Assembly (NCBI GenBank): GCA_026873275.1
Contig: JANTUC010000001.1
Location: forward strand, 3,596,001-3,660,000
Reading direction: 5' to 3'
Origin: Pseudopithomyces maydicus
Lineage: Eukaryota > Ascomycota > Dothideomycetes > Pleosporales > Didymosphaeriaceae
Length of the DNA: 64,000 nucleotides
In this document: positions 32,373 to 45,100 of the stretch, piece by piece
How positions within the stretch are numbered: position 1 is the stretch's first letter
Layout: the number at the start of each line of letters is the position of its first letter
Program-made: the position numbers and the translations under genes
The notes under the pieces: generated by a model
Told to the model about the DNA's origin: nothing
The model's database searches: none
The model's input: the letters and a program-made list of their open reading frames with translations, nothing else

Positions 32373-34607
32373 TCAGTAGCCGCGCGGTTCCCTCTGTTGG
32401 TATCGATCGAGGCGACGCTCCTCTTCCTGTCGTTGCCGCAGCTTCTTCTCCCTCTCCTGCCTGATTTTGTGCGCTTCTGTACCGTCGTCCATTAATGTCT
32501 CCTGGAACCACGGGTGCCGAAGGGCGTCTTTGGCCGAGATGCGTTTCTTCGGGTCGTAGACGAAGATTCTCCTCAACAGGTCGAGGAACTTTCGGTTGAA
32601 CTCCGTGTGAGGTGGAATGGTTTCCTGCAAAAAGTCAATATGCGCACACGGCGGCAATAAATGCACGGCACTACGGACATGGAGCTTCTTCATAGCCTTG
32701 ACGAATTTTCTGGACCCCTTTTGGGTTTCAGTGTTGGGGTAGTCAAGCTTGTAGTTTTTGAAGTATTTGGTAGCACTGCGCAAAATTAGCCACTGTTCGA
32801 GCATCACAGCATGCGTACGGGCCAGCTTACGAAGTAGAGGAATTCCGCCTGTCCCGATCTTGTTTGTAGACCTGCTTGATAATCTCTCGGTCGATCTTGC
32901 CTCCACATACAGCCTCCATCATGGCAAGGTGCTCGAGATTGTCGTGTGTCTGAAATAGAGCATCGCCAGTGAAGAACTCCACGAGTATGCAGCCAATGCT
33001 CCAGATATCGCACGGATAGCTCCATCCCATGTTGAGTATGATTTCAGGTGCCCGGTAGTGGCGAGTCGACACAACAGACGAGTGATACTCATCGTTGAAA
33101 GTGGCGGACCCGAAGTCAATCAGCCGTATCTCCGGATCTAATAGGACCTTGCGATGGCGAGCTTGTCGGTTGGTCAGTGTGGAGGACGACGGGACAGTTC
33201 GGTTGTACGTGAACGTCTGGTAGTTGTTGTTCACAAGAAGAATGTTCTCCGGCTTCAAATCGGTGTGGATCAGATTCAGGTCGTGGAGGAAGGCAACGCT
33301 GGTGAAGAGCTGCTTGGCAAACTTCTGGATGTGAGAGCTTGGGAAGGGTACAAATTGATTCGACTTGAGGAAATCGAAAACGCTCTGCCCGTAGAGATCG
33401 GTGACGATACAGATGTGGTTCCTAAAGTCGAAGCAGTCTCTAAGGTGAATGCAGCGGTTCATGTTGTACTGGTCGTTGGACTTGAGAGTGGACAAGACCC
33501 TCAATTCGATGCGCGAGGCTTCACGGTACTTCGGCACTGACCGGATGACTTTGATGGCACATTTTGTCTGCTTTGACCTGTCCCATGCTTCGACAACTTT
33601 GCCAAATGTGCCTTGGCCTAGTAGTTTGATGATTTGATCTGTGAAAATTGTGAGCGTTGCCCTATTCGTTGATGGCTGTTTTGTACGTACACCTTTCGGT
33701 CAGGTCGGCGTCAGGGTGAACCATGTAGTGGCCATCTTCGTCGTCGACTTTGTGATCTTTGGTATGCGATTTCTAGCTCGGTCAGTTGTCTGTATAAAGC
33801 TGGCGTCTGGCGAGGTTATCTTACATCTGGAACGACCGACACGTAGACTTCCTTGGCCTTTATCACCGGGTTGGGCGGCGGCTGGTACAATGCGAAGGGG
33901 TCTTGGTCGTCGAGCTCTCGTCGCTTGGCTTCCATGGCCTCGTCCTGCACGGCTGCTCGTGTGCGCTTCCTCTTCTGGCCGATGATGCTATTGTCTAGAG
34001 GCGAGAGATGGTGGCCGTTGCTCGAGCCGATAGAGGTGCCTGCGGTGGTCTTGTGAGCCGAGTTGGTGCGGTCGGCGGGTGTGGAGTGGTTCGGCGAGTC
34101 GTAGTATGGGGTCTGGGTGGTGGAGTAAGACGTCGTGTGCTGGTTGTACACGGGATCGTACGCGGTTGCAGCAGCCGTCTTCCGCTTCTTGTCGGTGTGT
34201 CTCGCAGAGCCGTTGGTCGCGGTGCGGGTGGGCACCTGGGTCTGGGGGCCGCGTGCAGGGTCTTCGTCATCGTCGTCGTCGTCGTCAATGACGATGACCT
34301 CTTTGGGCAGGCCGTTCCTGTAGAACTCGTTCCAGTCGGGGCCCCGGCGCTTGGCGGCGCGGGCGCTGCTGTCGGACATGTCGGGGGTGATTGGGGGCAG
34401 CTGCTGCGGCTGGCGGTGGGCTTGTGCTGTCCTGCGCAGGTCGGAATTCGAGGCGGCGTTAGCGTAACCGTTGTAGAGCGAGTTGCCTATGCGAGCGGTG
34501 CCGTTTGCAAGGGGTGCATTGGAGAGCGGGGGCTGGTAGGCGTGATGGTGGGAATAGTACTGGTGATGGGGAGGTAGGGTGGCCGTGGCGGTGGAAGGCG
34601 TCGACAT
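32373..34607 (-). CDS. KNS1: LAMMER (CLK) family dual-specificity protein kinase
   Basis: Exons (minus strand) are 34607-33825, 33772-33691, 33638-32831 and 32775-32373; 2076 nt, 691 aa. The N-terminal 260 residues are disordered with a nuclear-localisation-like stretch (GQKRKRTR) and an acidic run (DDDDDDDED). The kinase domain opens with YQIIKLLGQGTFGKVVEAW and continues with CAIKVIRS and the catalytic loop HTDLKPENILL; the Thr in place of the usual Arg in HRD is normal for this family. DFGSATF and STRHYRAPEI follow, then the name-giving motif EHLAMMEAVCGG (canonical EHLAMMERI). An insert of about 25 residues lies between the catalytic loop and DFG. Family members (Kns1, Lkh1, CLK) phosphorylate splicing factors and regulate growth signalling. 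The tail (EEERRLDRYQQREPRG) is charged. All junctions keep frame. Confidence 0.94.
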
Positions 34608-37355
34608 GTCTCCAGGGCCTGTCGGCGAGCGAGACCAGGCGTTGAAACACTATTTCCTCGCGACCTTCGCGACGCTGGCGGGTGCTGGGCAGGCGAGGGC
34701 AGGCTGGTGGGCGCGTTGGGTGAGAGGCTGGAGGCACGGAGCAGAGTTTTACCCGCTCAGTGTCGCTGGGCTCGGTGGAGGCGCTCGCAGCCGTTATCGC
34801 AAGCCAGGCAGGCAGGTGGTCGAGGGCGAAGCGGAGACGGGGCTCTTCAGGCGAGCGTGCGGGCGACCATGGGCGTCACGGCGCTGGGGGATGCACGCGG
34901 GATGCTGGGGCAGCGCTCGAGGAAGAATGGGCCGTGGCGGGCATGCGAGAGGACGGTGGACGTGGTGACGGGCACGAAGGCTTTGGCATTGGATCACTTG
35001 GAGCGGAGACTGGAGGGCCGCACGGACGCCATCGCTTGAGCCTTGAGTTGCAGTCGCTCGTCATCCGCGCCATGGCAACCACAATAGCGGCGCCTGGAGC
35101 GCGTCTGGCTGCCACCCTGGAGAGCCTCCATGAGCCCGTCTGCCTGGCCCAGGGCATGCGGCGCCGGGCGCTCTCGTCGCTGGCGATGCCGCCGCTGCTG
35201 CTGCGAGACGAGCGAGCACTGCGAGCAGACGGCCCTGGTTGTGCCACCGCCGGCGTCACCTGGCGGACAGGCCAGGTAGCTAAACCCATTCAATTCACCC
35301 GATGGAGACGCCGCCCAATCCCACTTAATATTCTATTCGGCCGCTTGCGCCCCAGCGATGCTGCGTACAGTAAAACGCTGCCTCTCCGCACGCGGTCTGC
35401 CCGCCGGGCTGACGCTCCGAATCTAGCTCCACTGCACTCTGCTCAGGAATCAGGAAGCCCGGAGGCCCGCCGCGCTGCTCAGCCATGCCAGGCAATGGAT
35501 GTGTTTTCTCTACCGTACGTAGGAGCCGACTCAGCCTGCTGCTCAAAGGGGGACACCTCCCGGACCTTGCCTCGCCTCCATGCCGACGCCATTGTCACAG
35601 ACAGCCACCAGCTGTAACCCTTCACACACAGGAGGCACTGTAGTAGGTAAAATTATCGACGCCGGCGCACATCCAACGCGTGCCGCCTCAAACCAGGCTG
35701 CCCCAATTCTGTAATGTACTCTGTCGCGACGCGAACGTGACGTGACGTGAGACGGTCGACTTGTGCAGGGCCTTCAATGCGTGAAGACGCACTGCACTCT
35801 CGGATGATCGGGAAACCCGGAGAGCGAGTGTGGTTACACATCGATTCGAAAAGTACCGCGCTGTCTCGACACGTCATTTTGAAAAGCTCTGCTCCAGGTG
35901 CAATGCTTCAATCGGAGCCTGTACAGCAAATAGGGTGCCAGGGTGCCGGTGCCCCGTATCGAGTGGCCTCGACATCCACATCGGAACCGAAGTCTGGTGG
36001 CGACGTGCGAATCTGAACATGCTAAGCCTGGGCGCTTGGACACCTACACGGTCAACAGCTCGAGGGCTTCGATCGCATACATGACAAGGCGACATGCGCT
36101 GTGCGCACAGAAATGCGAGGCTGATGTGAGCAGTATATCGCGTGAGACTTCTGCAGGCACCTCCATCCACGACCCTGAGCCTTGCTGGGTGAGGGCGAGC
36201 AAGCGTGAGGTCATCAGCCAACGTCCTTCGTTACCTTCCCTGAGGCGGAGATAACCTACGTCTGCAAACCTTCGGGGCCGCCTTCCAAGCATCATAGGTC
36301 GCCCTGTCCCGCCCTTCATTCCTCCTCGTGGGCAATGCTTCTTGACCGGTGTGACGGTGTGACGAGCTTCTCCGCCAAAGCCTATCTACCCTGCTGTATC
36401 TACCCTGCTGTCCAGCAATGGACCCGTCCACGTTGCGCCTTACAGCGGCAGACCGCCGTTGCATCCCGTCTAGTTATTACTCAGCGAGCTCGTGTTCTCC
36501 CGCATGTCTCTGTGCCTCACAATCTGTCGTCATGGGTCCCATGGAACGACTACCAAGAAGCCCCACCTCCCACCATCCATTCAATGTCCATTGCATCCGT
36601 ATCAGGCTACAAGGGCAATTTTGCCTCTGCATGCGCCTCTTCATCCCATGTCCATTCTCAAATTGAAAAACCAGGGACCGGCTGCAGGTTGCCATATCCA
36701 GTGAACGGAACCGCAGAGTGGGAAGCTGGCATGTTGGGCGTAGTTTTGCAAGGCCCCCCAATTGGCTCCGGGGTAGTTGCCAAGGCCGGAGGCGAGACTT
36801 TGGAAAATCTGCAAGCTGAAAAACATGTGGATAGCGTGGAGAGGGAGAAAGGAAATTTTCAGATGAATGGACTGTGGTTGCCATCTCACATGTTTGGAGG
36901 CGTTCTATACATGTGGTAAGCATACTAAGGCGGGGAAACCAAGAACCTTAAGAAATCCTTAGCAGTAAGATATTGACCAGCATGTGATTGATATAACTGT
37001 TCTATTGACTCTATCGAAGCTATATCATACAGGCATGGTAAAATAAGAAGAGAGAAAATTCGGAAAGGGAACCGAAGTGGCGATATGCAAATTGTGAAGG
37101 AAAGAGCAACCGACATGCTGCACCTACCCAAATACATATATTCCACCTGCCTCTTAGAGGCTCTTGCAAACGCCATCCCATATGCTTGGTATCGTGTCGT
37201 AGAATCATGAATACTTCTCAGCAAAAGACAGGTAGCCACCCCAGTCCGCAAAGATAATGACCCAACGCCATCCTGGGGATAAGGCATGACCGCCCTTCCG
37301 TATATACACCATAGAGACACCTTATATAGCATTCTTTTGACTAGCACCACCTCTT
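34608..37355. other. Long intergenic region (2.7 kb), no gene accepted
   Basis: The first kilobase is G+C-rich and holds long but protein-unlike open frames, the expected by-product of composition upstream of the kinase gene. Nothing recognised in the remainder. Confidence 0.45.
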
Positions 37356-39121
37356 TCATTTTTCTGTGAGTTTGATCTCAAGTTCCGCGAAATAGTCTAC
37401 GAGCAGGCATTCGAGTCGGTTGACGAACCATTCGATCTTTTCTTTGGTGGCTGTATAAGGTGGAGCAATCATGATATGATCTCCGCTAAGACCATCTTCG
37501 GCGCTTCCGGTGCCGTAGTAGACATAAATTCCGTACTTCGGGTCTTTCCAACCTGTGAAGAATGTTAATTATAGATGAACATGCTGCATATCATTCTCCC
37601 ACTTGCCCTTTTCATGTATTGCTTGAGCGACGTGAAGCTTCCGGTCGAATGATGTCTTTGCAACCTTGTCTTTCATCAAGCCAAACTGCAAAACGTTAGA
37701 GAGTATTAGGCATAATCGTGCTCGTACTGACCCCTTGGAAGAACCCCTGCCCTCGAATTGGAGAGACGTGGGGTAGTCTCTCAATCTTCTCACGCAGGAG
37801 CTGTTCTAAATATTTCCCTTGGCGATCCACATTATCAAGGAGGCTATACTCTTCGATGATTTTCAAGACCTCTAAAGCGGCGGTGCAACTGGGCGGGTGG
37901 TTCTGAAATGTGTAACCGTGGTTGAAGCTCTCTTCTCCCAGAACATCAACTACACTTTGACTACAAAGCATTGCAGATACAGGCATACAGCCAGCTCCCA
38001 ATGCTTTGCCAATGACTAGAATATCTGGACGGACGCCTTCGTGATGCAGGAAAGCGTGTAGGTACTTTCCAGTGCGTCCCATACCACACATAATCTCGTC
38101 CAGGACGAAAAGAGCACCATGCGCATGGCAAACTTCTTGCATTGCAAGGAGGTAGCCTTTAACAGCAGGGACACATCCAAGAGCCTGATCTACAGTCAGT
38201 TATTGTCCAAATCAATTTAGCGCATGCATGCATGCTCAAGCCTAGCGAGCGTGGTTCACCAACATGCAGGCTTCGCTTATGTTGTGTAACCATCCCTGAC
38301 TGAAAATCCAACCGACAACCATGCAACAGGGTGGAAAGTCGAAACAGGTGACGATTGAACCGAAATAAAACACTCACTGCACCGACTATCGGCTCGCAGA
38401 AGAAAGCTGCGACTTTGCCATGTCCAATTTCCCGGAACTTTTGGTCTAACTCTTCCTTTTTATCATTGACAAATTGCTCAACGGTTCTATCGTCCCGCTG
38501 AAGATAGTCAAAACAAGACGATACTTTGTGAAATTTTTGCATGTTCATGATGGGTTCAAATTGCTCGCGTCGTGCCTTGTGTCCACTTAATGCCAGCGAA
38601 AATCCACCAGCACCATGGTAAGATTGTTCTCTTGATATGAAATGAGAGCGGTCCTCGCCCTTGGCTAATTGATATTGGCGTGACAGCTTGACAGCTGCCT
38701 CATTGGCATCGGTGCCTGGAATAGTTGGCCCCAATATTCAAGACCGTACCATGCCGTACTCACCTGAATTGTAGACGACTGCTCTGGCCATGGTTCCATT
38801 CGTGGTTTTCACAAGTTTTTCACAAAGTTGTCCAACTACCTCGGCCGTGAATGTAGTTGTTGCAGCGTAGTCCATTGATCGAGCAACTGCAGCCCAGATG
38901 CGAGGTTGGAAGGCATGGCCAAAACAGGAGACAGCTGCACCACCTGAGCTGTCCCACACGTTCCAGCCTAAGGATAGAGCTATATCGTTCTGGCTTGAGG
39001 TTGACATCGCACTCGGGGGCACATTTGAAATATCGCGGTGCAGCACAGCATTTTGTGCGGCGATGTCAGTACTTCGAGGGACAGGGCCATCATCTTTTGG
39101 TTTGGTGAATATACCTCCCAT
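37356..39121 (-). CDS. Class III PLP-dependent aminotransferase
   Basis: Exons (minus strand) are 39121-38764, 38715-38378, 38184-37732, 37685-37607 and 37552-37356; 1425 nt, 474 aa. Belongs to the class III aminotransferases (acetylornithine, GABA and omega-amino acid transaminase superfamily). Visible marks are VVYNSGTDANEAAVKLSRQY split by intron 1, the PLP-stacking loop REQSYHGA, CEPIVGA then LGCVPAVKGYL, VLDEIMCGMGRTG with the PLP-nitrogen Asp, the Schiff-base Lys in VIGKALGAG, FNHGYTFQNHPPSC, and a C-terminal GDHIMIAPPY. Intron 4 starts GCAAGT, a GC-AG intron with otherwise perfect donor. The substrate is not evident; the nearest feel is the fungal acetylornithine-like branch of unknown role. 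No mitochondrial presequence is obvious. Confidence 0.9.
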
Positions 39122-41379
39122 GATAGGCAGCTATAGTTAGTATGATGATGAGTTGGATCAAGGAAGATGAACCACACAGGCCAAAGAAAGATCAAAGGAG
39201 GCCAAGGAGGTTTACGAGACCGGTCTGAGGCAGGAGATCAAAGAGAGAAGTTGTGGTCAAAAGAACAAAGAATAAGGAAAGGATTAGAGGTGGGAGAGGT
39301 CTTACTTATAGACCGTGAGCCTCCCGATTGCCTGATGTTCCCCGTTGGGAAACGGAGAAAACCAGGGCTCACCGATAGTCTCCACGGCTCCATGGCAGGG
39401 CCCCTCCTCCTCGCTAGCGCCGGTAGCCCAGTTCTCGGACCAAGTCACGGGCAAGTTAGTAACCTGAACCACATATCAGCAGCATTTGGTCTGCCGCATG
39501 CCGAGAGGTTTTTGAGCCTAAATTGTTTAGCGTCGGGCCGGGATAGTCGGCTTCTTCAATGTTGCCGAGAAGCAGCTTCGGCTCGCTGATAGGAAACGTT
39601 GTTATTCACACAATTTCCTGGCTTCTCTCACGTGGCTTCCAAGAGGAATGAGGCGCAGCTCTGTGCCGTGGTGTGTTCTCTGCTTTGAGGACCATGTATG
39701 ACGGCAGACAACCTAGAGAACATTGGAGCGCTGCAAAGGCACTGCAATCGTTGGCAGGTTGCCAGCAAGACAATAGAAGTTTGCCGAAAGCCGTGGTGCG
39801 AATTATCAATAGTAGGGGATTGAGACACGCAACTTCATGCAGGCACGCGTGTACGTGAAATCAATCGGGCATTATAAACTTACAGCTTAGACTAGGGGGT
39901 TTGAAAGACTCGCGTGGGGCTGTTTTTGCGGCAGAGCTGTCTTGTCGTTCTCTCATGGGAGTACTCCGCGCTGTCGACCTTTCAGTATACAAGGACGTAG
40001 GTACTATGTCCGAAAAGTGCAGGGTTGGGTGGGTTTGATAGGTTGACGCAAGCAACCTTGTCACATCATGATAACTTGTGCATATATGCCGGGTCATGTG
40101 CCACTTGAACTGGGCAGTGATGGGATCAGATGCTCCTTCGGTATTTGAAGAAGCCTTACAGGATGTTGACACCCTGGTCGTACACTGATGGATCTGCACC
40201 CTTTCTAGGAACAGGTAGCTGGATGCGTCATAACCTGACCGAGCACGCGGTACCATGGGCTGATTAGGCGACCAAATCCAAATCGAGTTTACACGCGGTC
40301 CAACGTGTTCGAGGTAGGGGTGGACCAGCGTCGGTGGCCTTGAAGATATAGTTCGTCACTCACATAAGGCAATTGGAGGTGTGGTGGAGAAAACGAGATA
40401 AATGAACAGAGGGCGGGCAGTGCATCCTAACGCGCAACGTCCTTGGAGGGAATTTTAAGCCGAGCCTGCAACGATGCCCTCTCGCGCGATGAAGGCGTTT
40501 GGCCAGGCTTATGTGAAGGACCCCAGGGCTAGGCTCAATCAGATCGGTCAATCGGTCCCAGATCTGAGGCAAAGGGCGTATCGCACAACAGCAGCGCAGG
40601 CGAAAGTGGCCCTCTTGCTCAGCTGCTCAGGCTGTGGCATGAGGCGGTAATCAGTCCTTGGATGCGGTCAACGGTGCATGATGATTGTATAACGGGGATG
40701 ATAAGCAGGGAAATGAGCTGACGGCAGCCGTTGGAGATAGCTGCGTGTGAATGGCGGTTGTTCGCCGCGCCGTGCCGCGTGTAATCTCATTCGTTTGGTG
40801 CGTGCTCGTACAGAGAGTTCATTGCGGTGTAGCTTAAGCTTTCACAGGGCTCGATAGCCTCGTGTTGTATGCATATGTGTCGCCGGGGTGGATCCGCAGC
40901 GGTGGGAGGAGTGGCTGCAGGAGGAGGGCTCGGGAGCAGCAGATGCCCAGGTGGTGCCTTCGGGCCGTGAGTTTGGCAGGCGCTCCCGAGCGAAAGGGCA
41001 AGAGCGACGGAAGCTGCCCCTCATTGGACCGTGCACGCTAAGGCTTGCCGAGCTCCTGCAACACCACACAAACCGCCGCTCTCGTCGCTCGTGAACCCCA
41101 CACGTACAGCGCGTCCCCAGAGCCACCGAGCGACCTGCCTCCCGACCTCGGCCCATCTGTCGGCCCCTGCTGCCCTCGAGCATCACTGACTCGCCGCCTG
41201 TCACCGCCTTTTGCAGCCCTCAGCAGCCCTCGCCCTGCCTGCCGCCTTTGACAACTACACACGTGGGACGGTGACGGCGACAGCGACACTGCCCGCCCAA
41301 CGACCCCCAACGGGCCCCCCGATCCCTACCCAGCACCGCCCCTCGCCCGCCCCTCGCCTGCCCCTCGCCTGCCTTCGCC
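39122..41379. other. Intergenic region, divergent promoters, no gene seen
   Basis: Upstream regions of the aminotransferase (-) and SRP19 (+) genes. The last 300 bp before SRP19 is C-rich. Nothing recognised in between. Confidence 0.45.
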
Positions 41380-42123
41380 ATGAATCCCCGCGTCGAAGAG
41401 GTCTCGGACTCGGACTCTGATCCTTCAGAGATGGACATCTCAGAGGCACCCGCCCTGATGAATGCCTCGCACATCCCTAGCTCGGCAATGGCCACCGAGA
41501 TGCTGCAGCCCCAAGCCCCGGGCCTGACCAATTCGACCGACCGCGAAAAGTCCAAGCACTTTCAATGCCTGTATCCCATCTACTTCGACAAGTCCCGCAC
41601 CCGAGCCGAGGGTCGCCGCGTGGGCGCTGAGCTGGCAGTCGAGAACCCTCTGGCACGCGAGATGGCCGATGCAACTGCAAGCCTGGGGCTGCAGACTGTC
41701 TTCGAGCCCGACAAGCTCCACCCGAAGGACTGGAGCAACCCAGGCCGGATACGTGTCCTGCTGAAGCAGGACGGGAAGCAGCTCAACCGCAACGTCAAGA
41801 ACAAGCACCACCTCTACATCCTGGTTGCCCAATACCTGCAGGCCCACCCCACCCAGAAGAACTCACCCTTCAGGCTGCCAATCAGGGGCCTCCCTATGCC
41901 CAAGGAGATGCCTGAGCCAGCCATCCCAAAGGGGTGGAAGATGAACAAGATCCTCCCCCTGCATTCCCCAGGTCTGACCGGCGGCGGTGTTAGCGAAAAC
42001 TTCCTGCAAGACATGATGGCCGAAATGCAAGGCGAAATGGGCGGCCCGGCAGCCGCGGGAGGCGCCGCTTCTGGCGCAGGGGGTGGTGCCAGCAAGAGCA
42101 AGAAGGACAAGAAGAAGAAATGA
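41380..42123 (+). CDS. SEC65: Signal recognition particle subunit SRP19
   Basis: Single exon, 247 aa. SRP19/Sec65 binds the SRP RNA and primes it for SRP54, so that nascent secretory proteins are taken to the ER. The domain begins near residue 60 with KHFQCLYPIYFDKSRTRAEGRRV. It continues ENPLAREMADA, DWSNPGRIRVLLK and NKHHLYILVAQYL, all close to the family. The tail has PKGWKMNKILPLHSPGLTGGGVSENFL, then a Gly/Ala-rich segment and a run of lysines. That basic end is typical of SRP19 and fits RNA binding and nucleolar import. The start at 41380 sits in GCCATGAAT after a C-rich leader. It fits functionally with SEC63, GPI3 and ARL3 in the same window, but adjacency is not meaningful in fungi. 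Confidence 0.95.
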   Translation: MNPRVEEVSDSDSDPSEMDISEAPALMNASHIPSSAMATEMLQPQAPGLTNSTDREKSKHFQCLYPIYFDKSRTRAEGRRVGAELAVENPLAREMADATASLGLQTVFEPDKLHPKDWSNPGRIRVLLKQDGKQLNRNVKNKHHLYILVAQYLQAHPTQKNSPFRLPIRGLPMPKEMPEPAIPKGWKMNKILPLHSPGLTGGGVSENFLQDMMAEMQGEMGGPAAAGGAASGAGGGASKSKKDKKKK

Positions 42124-45100
42124 GGAGGCTTGTCCTCACTCGCCAGGCAATCTAGGAAGCAGACGATCAGCCCATCGAAGCGACCCTGCCGAGCAGACGC
42201 ATCCGCGGCAGATCATATCATGGCCAAAAAGCATGCACCATGCAGGCTTCGGCCATCCGGGTGACCACACATATCATCACTTCCCACTCGAAAGGTCGTC
42301 CACTTTTAGAGCTACATGATAGAATCGATCGGCACCAGACTTTGGGTCTGCTTAGACCCAACCCAGCTATCATTCCGAAGTGAAACCGTAGAAGCAGCCT
42401 TGATGCTGCTTGTGCAATACAGCAGCCACAAACGTTTTCTCCATAGCACCGCAGTAGTCATCAATACTATACGCAAAGAGTACGCATCTCATCCATGCAC
42501 AGTCGATTGCTTCAGCCTCTAGGTAACCCGGCATGCATTCCAATTGGTGTATCTCGACTTGTTATGCATACTTAGAATGTTTGCCGCCGCTGCAACATAC
42601 GACACCTTGCATATTGTTCTGCACAATCGATCTTGCGGTCCCTGAACCGTAAATGCGCTTTCATTGGGACATGTGTATGTGAGAGCGAACCCGCGAGCAA
42701 CTGCACCCAATAGCATCCAAAGCAAGTGCTTACCCCATCGGGATAAAAGAGCATTTGCCCAAACCGGAATACCTCCTTCGTATCTTGCCACACGTTTGGT
42801 GTGCAGTGAAGGGTCATCGCCAAGATTTCCGGCAGCCCATATAGCGGGATCTCATTCGGGTCGCGAGCCTGAAGAATATTCATTGCCTACCGCAAACATG
42901 TCTGTCTGAAAACTTCGAGACGACCGAGTAAAACTCTTCCCCAAGCGCGTGATTCAATGTCTTAGCAGAGATCTTCTATTTCACATCTCAGTTTCGTTGC
43001 TATCCATTCCAAATTAATCAAAATGGTCGGATGGGAACGCCATACTGCAAGCCGCATCACATACGTTAGCCGAATCGACCAGACAGTTCTTCCTTCAGCT
43101 CAGGGTACTTGCCAAGATCAAGAAAGGCCATATTCACAAGTTCTGTACATGGCATTTGAGCCATTTTTCAATATCGATGTCGACAGATGCCGATCAAGTT
43201 GAATTAAACTTTGCATTGTGCATCTCGTGAAACTCATTCTGTACGTCACGACCTGCGAATGCGCCACTTGCATCTTTGACGGTTTCTACTGCACTGCTTA
43301 CCAAGCATCTTCGAAGTCAACATTAACCGGTACTTCCGGTCCGTATTCGATGCCAGCCGCGATGGTTGAGTGTCGATCTCAAGATGATACTCGGTTACAG
43401 AAAACCATCTTCGTTGAAATTTGAAATTTCATCCATCTACAGGCGAACTCGTTCTTTTTCCTTTTTCTGGTAAAATAGTCGGGTTTTAGAGTAAATGGGA
43501 AGACCTTTAAGACTATCGTCTTCGTTCTGCTTTCACCTGCTAGGCCAGATTATATATCACATGGCTCCGCGGAGTATACGATGTGTTCGTCCTAATACCC
43601 GTGCACGAGGGCTCCCGGAGGTCACAAGGCCCTGGTCACAATCGTATGCAAGTTCGCGTGTCACCATGTGTCTTCCACGATGGGACGTTGACCGATCATG
43701 CAGCGTTATCTTGCCTCTGGTACCACTGGTACCGCATGTACTAAGAAGTAGCATTACCATCGATCCTGACCGACATGGGCTCGGGTCGCGATCAATCGAC
43801 CAACCACTTTGCCTGTCAGCATAATGACTCGCGCAGGGAACCCGACAATCATATTTTTATGTACATGTACGAATGAGCTGCATGAAAACGAGATAGTTCG
43901 TACGGGGAAGTGCCCCACCTCCAGTAGCAGCTAAATAACCACATCGTTGGCGTTGCATCCATGCAAATACCGGCCATGCGTTTACCACCTCATGCACCGC
44001 ACACACCATGTCGCATGGCATAAGTTACCGTCCGCGAATCGAGCCGCTTCTCACCTACACGACCCTGTCCCATTGCAAAGTATAAAGATGCTGCCTAGAC
44101 CAGGTTCCGCGGAAACGTCACCCAAAAAGAACCTAATCAGGTCTGATCGGTGTGCGCTTTGATCGCCGCCCAGCTTCATCCTTGCTCACAACTTTTCTCG
44201 CGGGTGGTTCCGACGTGGTCTGGAGTTCTTCCAACTGGAATCAGAGTTTGCCATACAGCCGATATTGCGTGTTGGTCTTGGGCCGCAAGAGCTTGGTTCG
44301 TGGCGCTTGGGGCGTAAGGAAACTTCGTATACGACCGCGGTTAAGGAGGCCAAGCCGAGGTTGAACGCGGGACAAATACGACAGGTATGGCTAGCGACAC
44401 TGGGCATGAGTGAGTGCTGTGTTACTTTGTCGTGGTGATTGATGTTTCCAGGTGTTTAACAGATTATTCTGGACATACACATTTGCTCTTACGATAATAA
44501 TGCTTTTAGCAGGAAAGTGGATGTTGCAATGGGAGCTCCAGGGTCATTCAACAGATCGACTGTAGCATCCGTGGATCACGGTTGCAAGAAAAGACACCAC
44601 CCGAATTTTTCATACTCGGTGGAATGACTATCAGCAATCGTATGATCACACACATGCATGCATTAAGGTCGCCGTTCTCTCGAACTTCTTATCACACGTC
44701 GATCCCTACCAAAGCCACGAAAACCGCGGTATCAAGGTAGTAACAAGCGAACCGCCCAAACATCCCCGACTTACCGAGTAGAATACCCTAATAAGCCCCA
44801 CGTAGGAGGATGATCCCAGTATATATCCGCTACGTCTACATAACACCTAGAGAACCAAACTTTCCGTATCTAAAGTCCGAGGGAGGAAACCAGGAGAAGG
44901 ATTTTACCCCAACCTTAGCAAAATCGTAGCATGATGTGTAATATGCACACCAGGGTATATACGTACGTACGCACCACACATACATACGTACTAAACATCA
45001 AACCGAGGATTTGTTTCACTAACCCCAGCTCCCAACCAAGTATCTCACCTCACACTTCTCACACCGCGAAGGGAAATAACCCACCTATATGGCGCCAAAC

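Noticed and set aside
34579..35617. Overlapping plus-strand frames of up to 285 codons upstream of the LAMMER kinase
   Set aside because: G+C-rich DNA with few stops; translations are Arg/Gly/Ala-rich and lack any protein-like pattern.
36335..36919. 194-codon plus-strand frame
   Set aside because: No ATG context, motif or splice-linked partner; overlapping frames of similar size exist in other phases.
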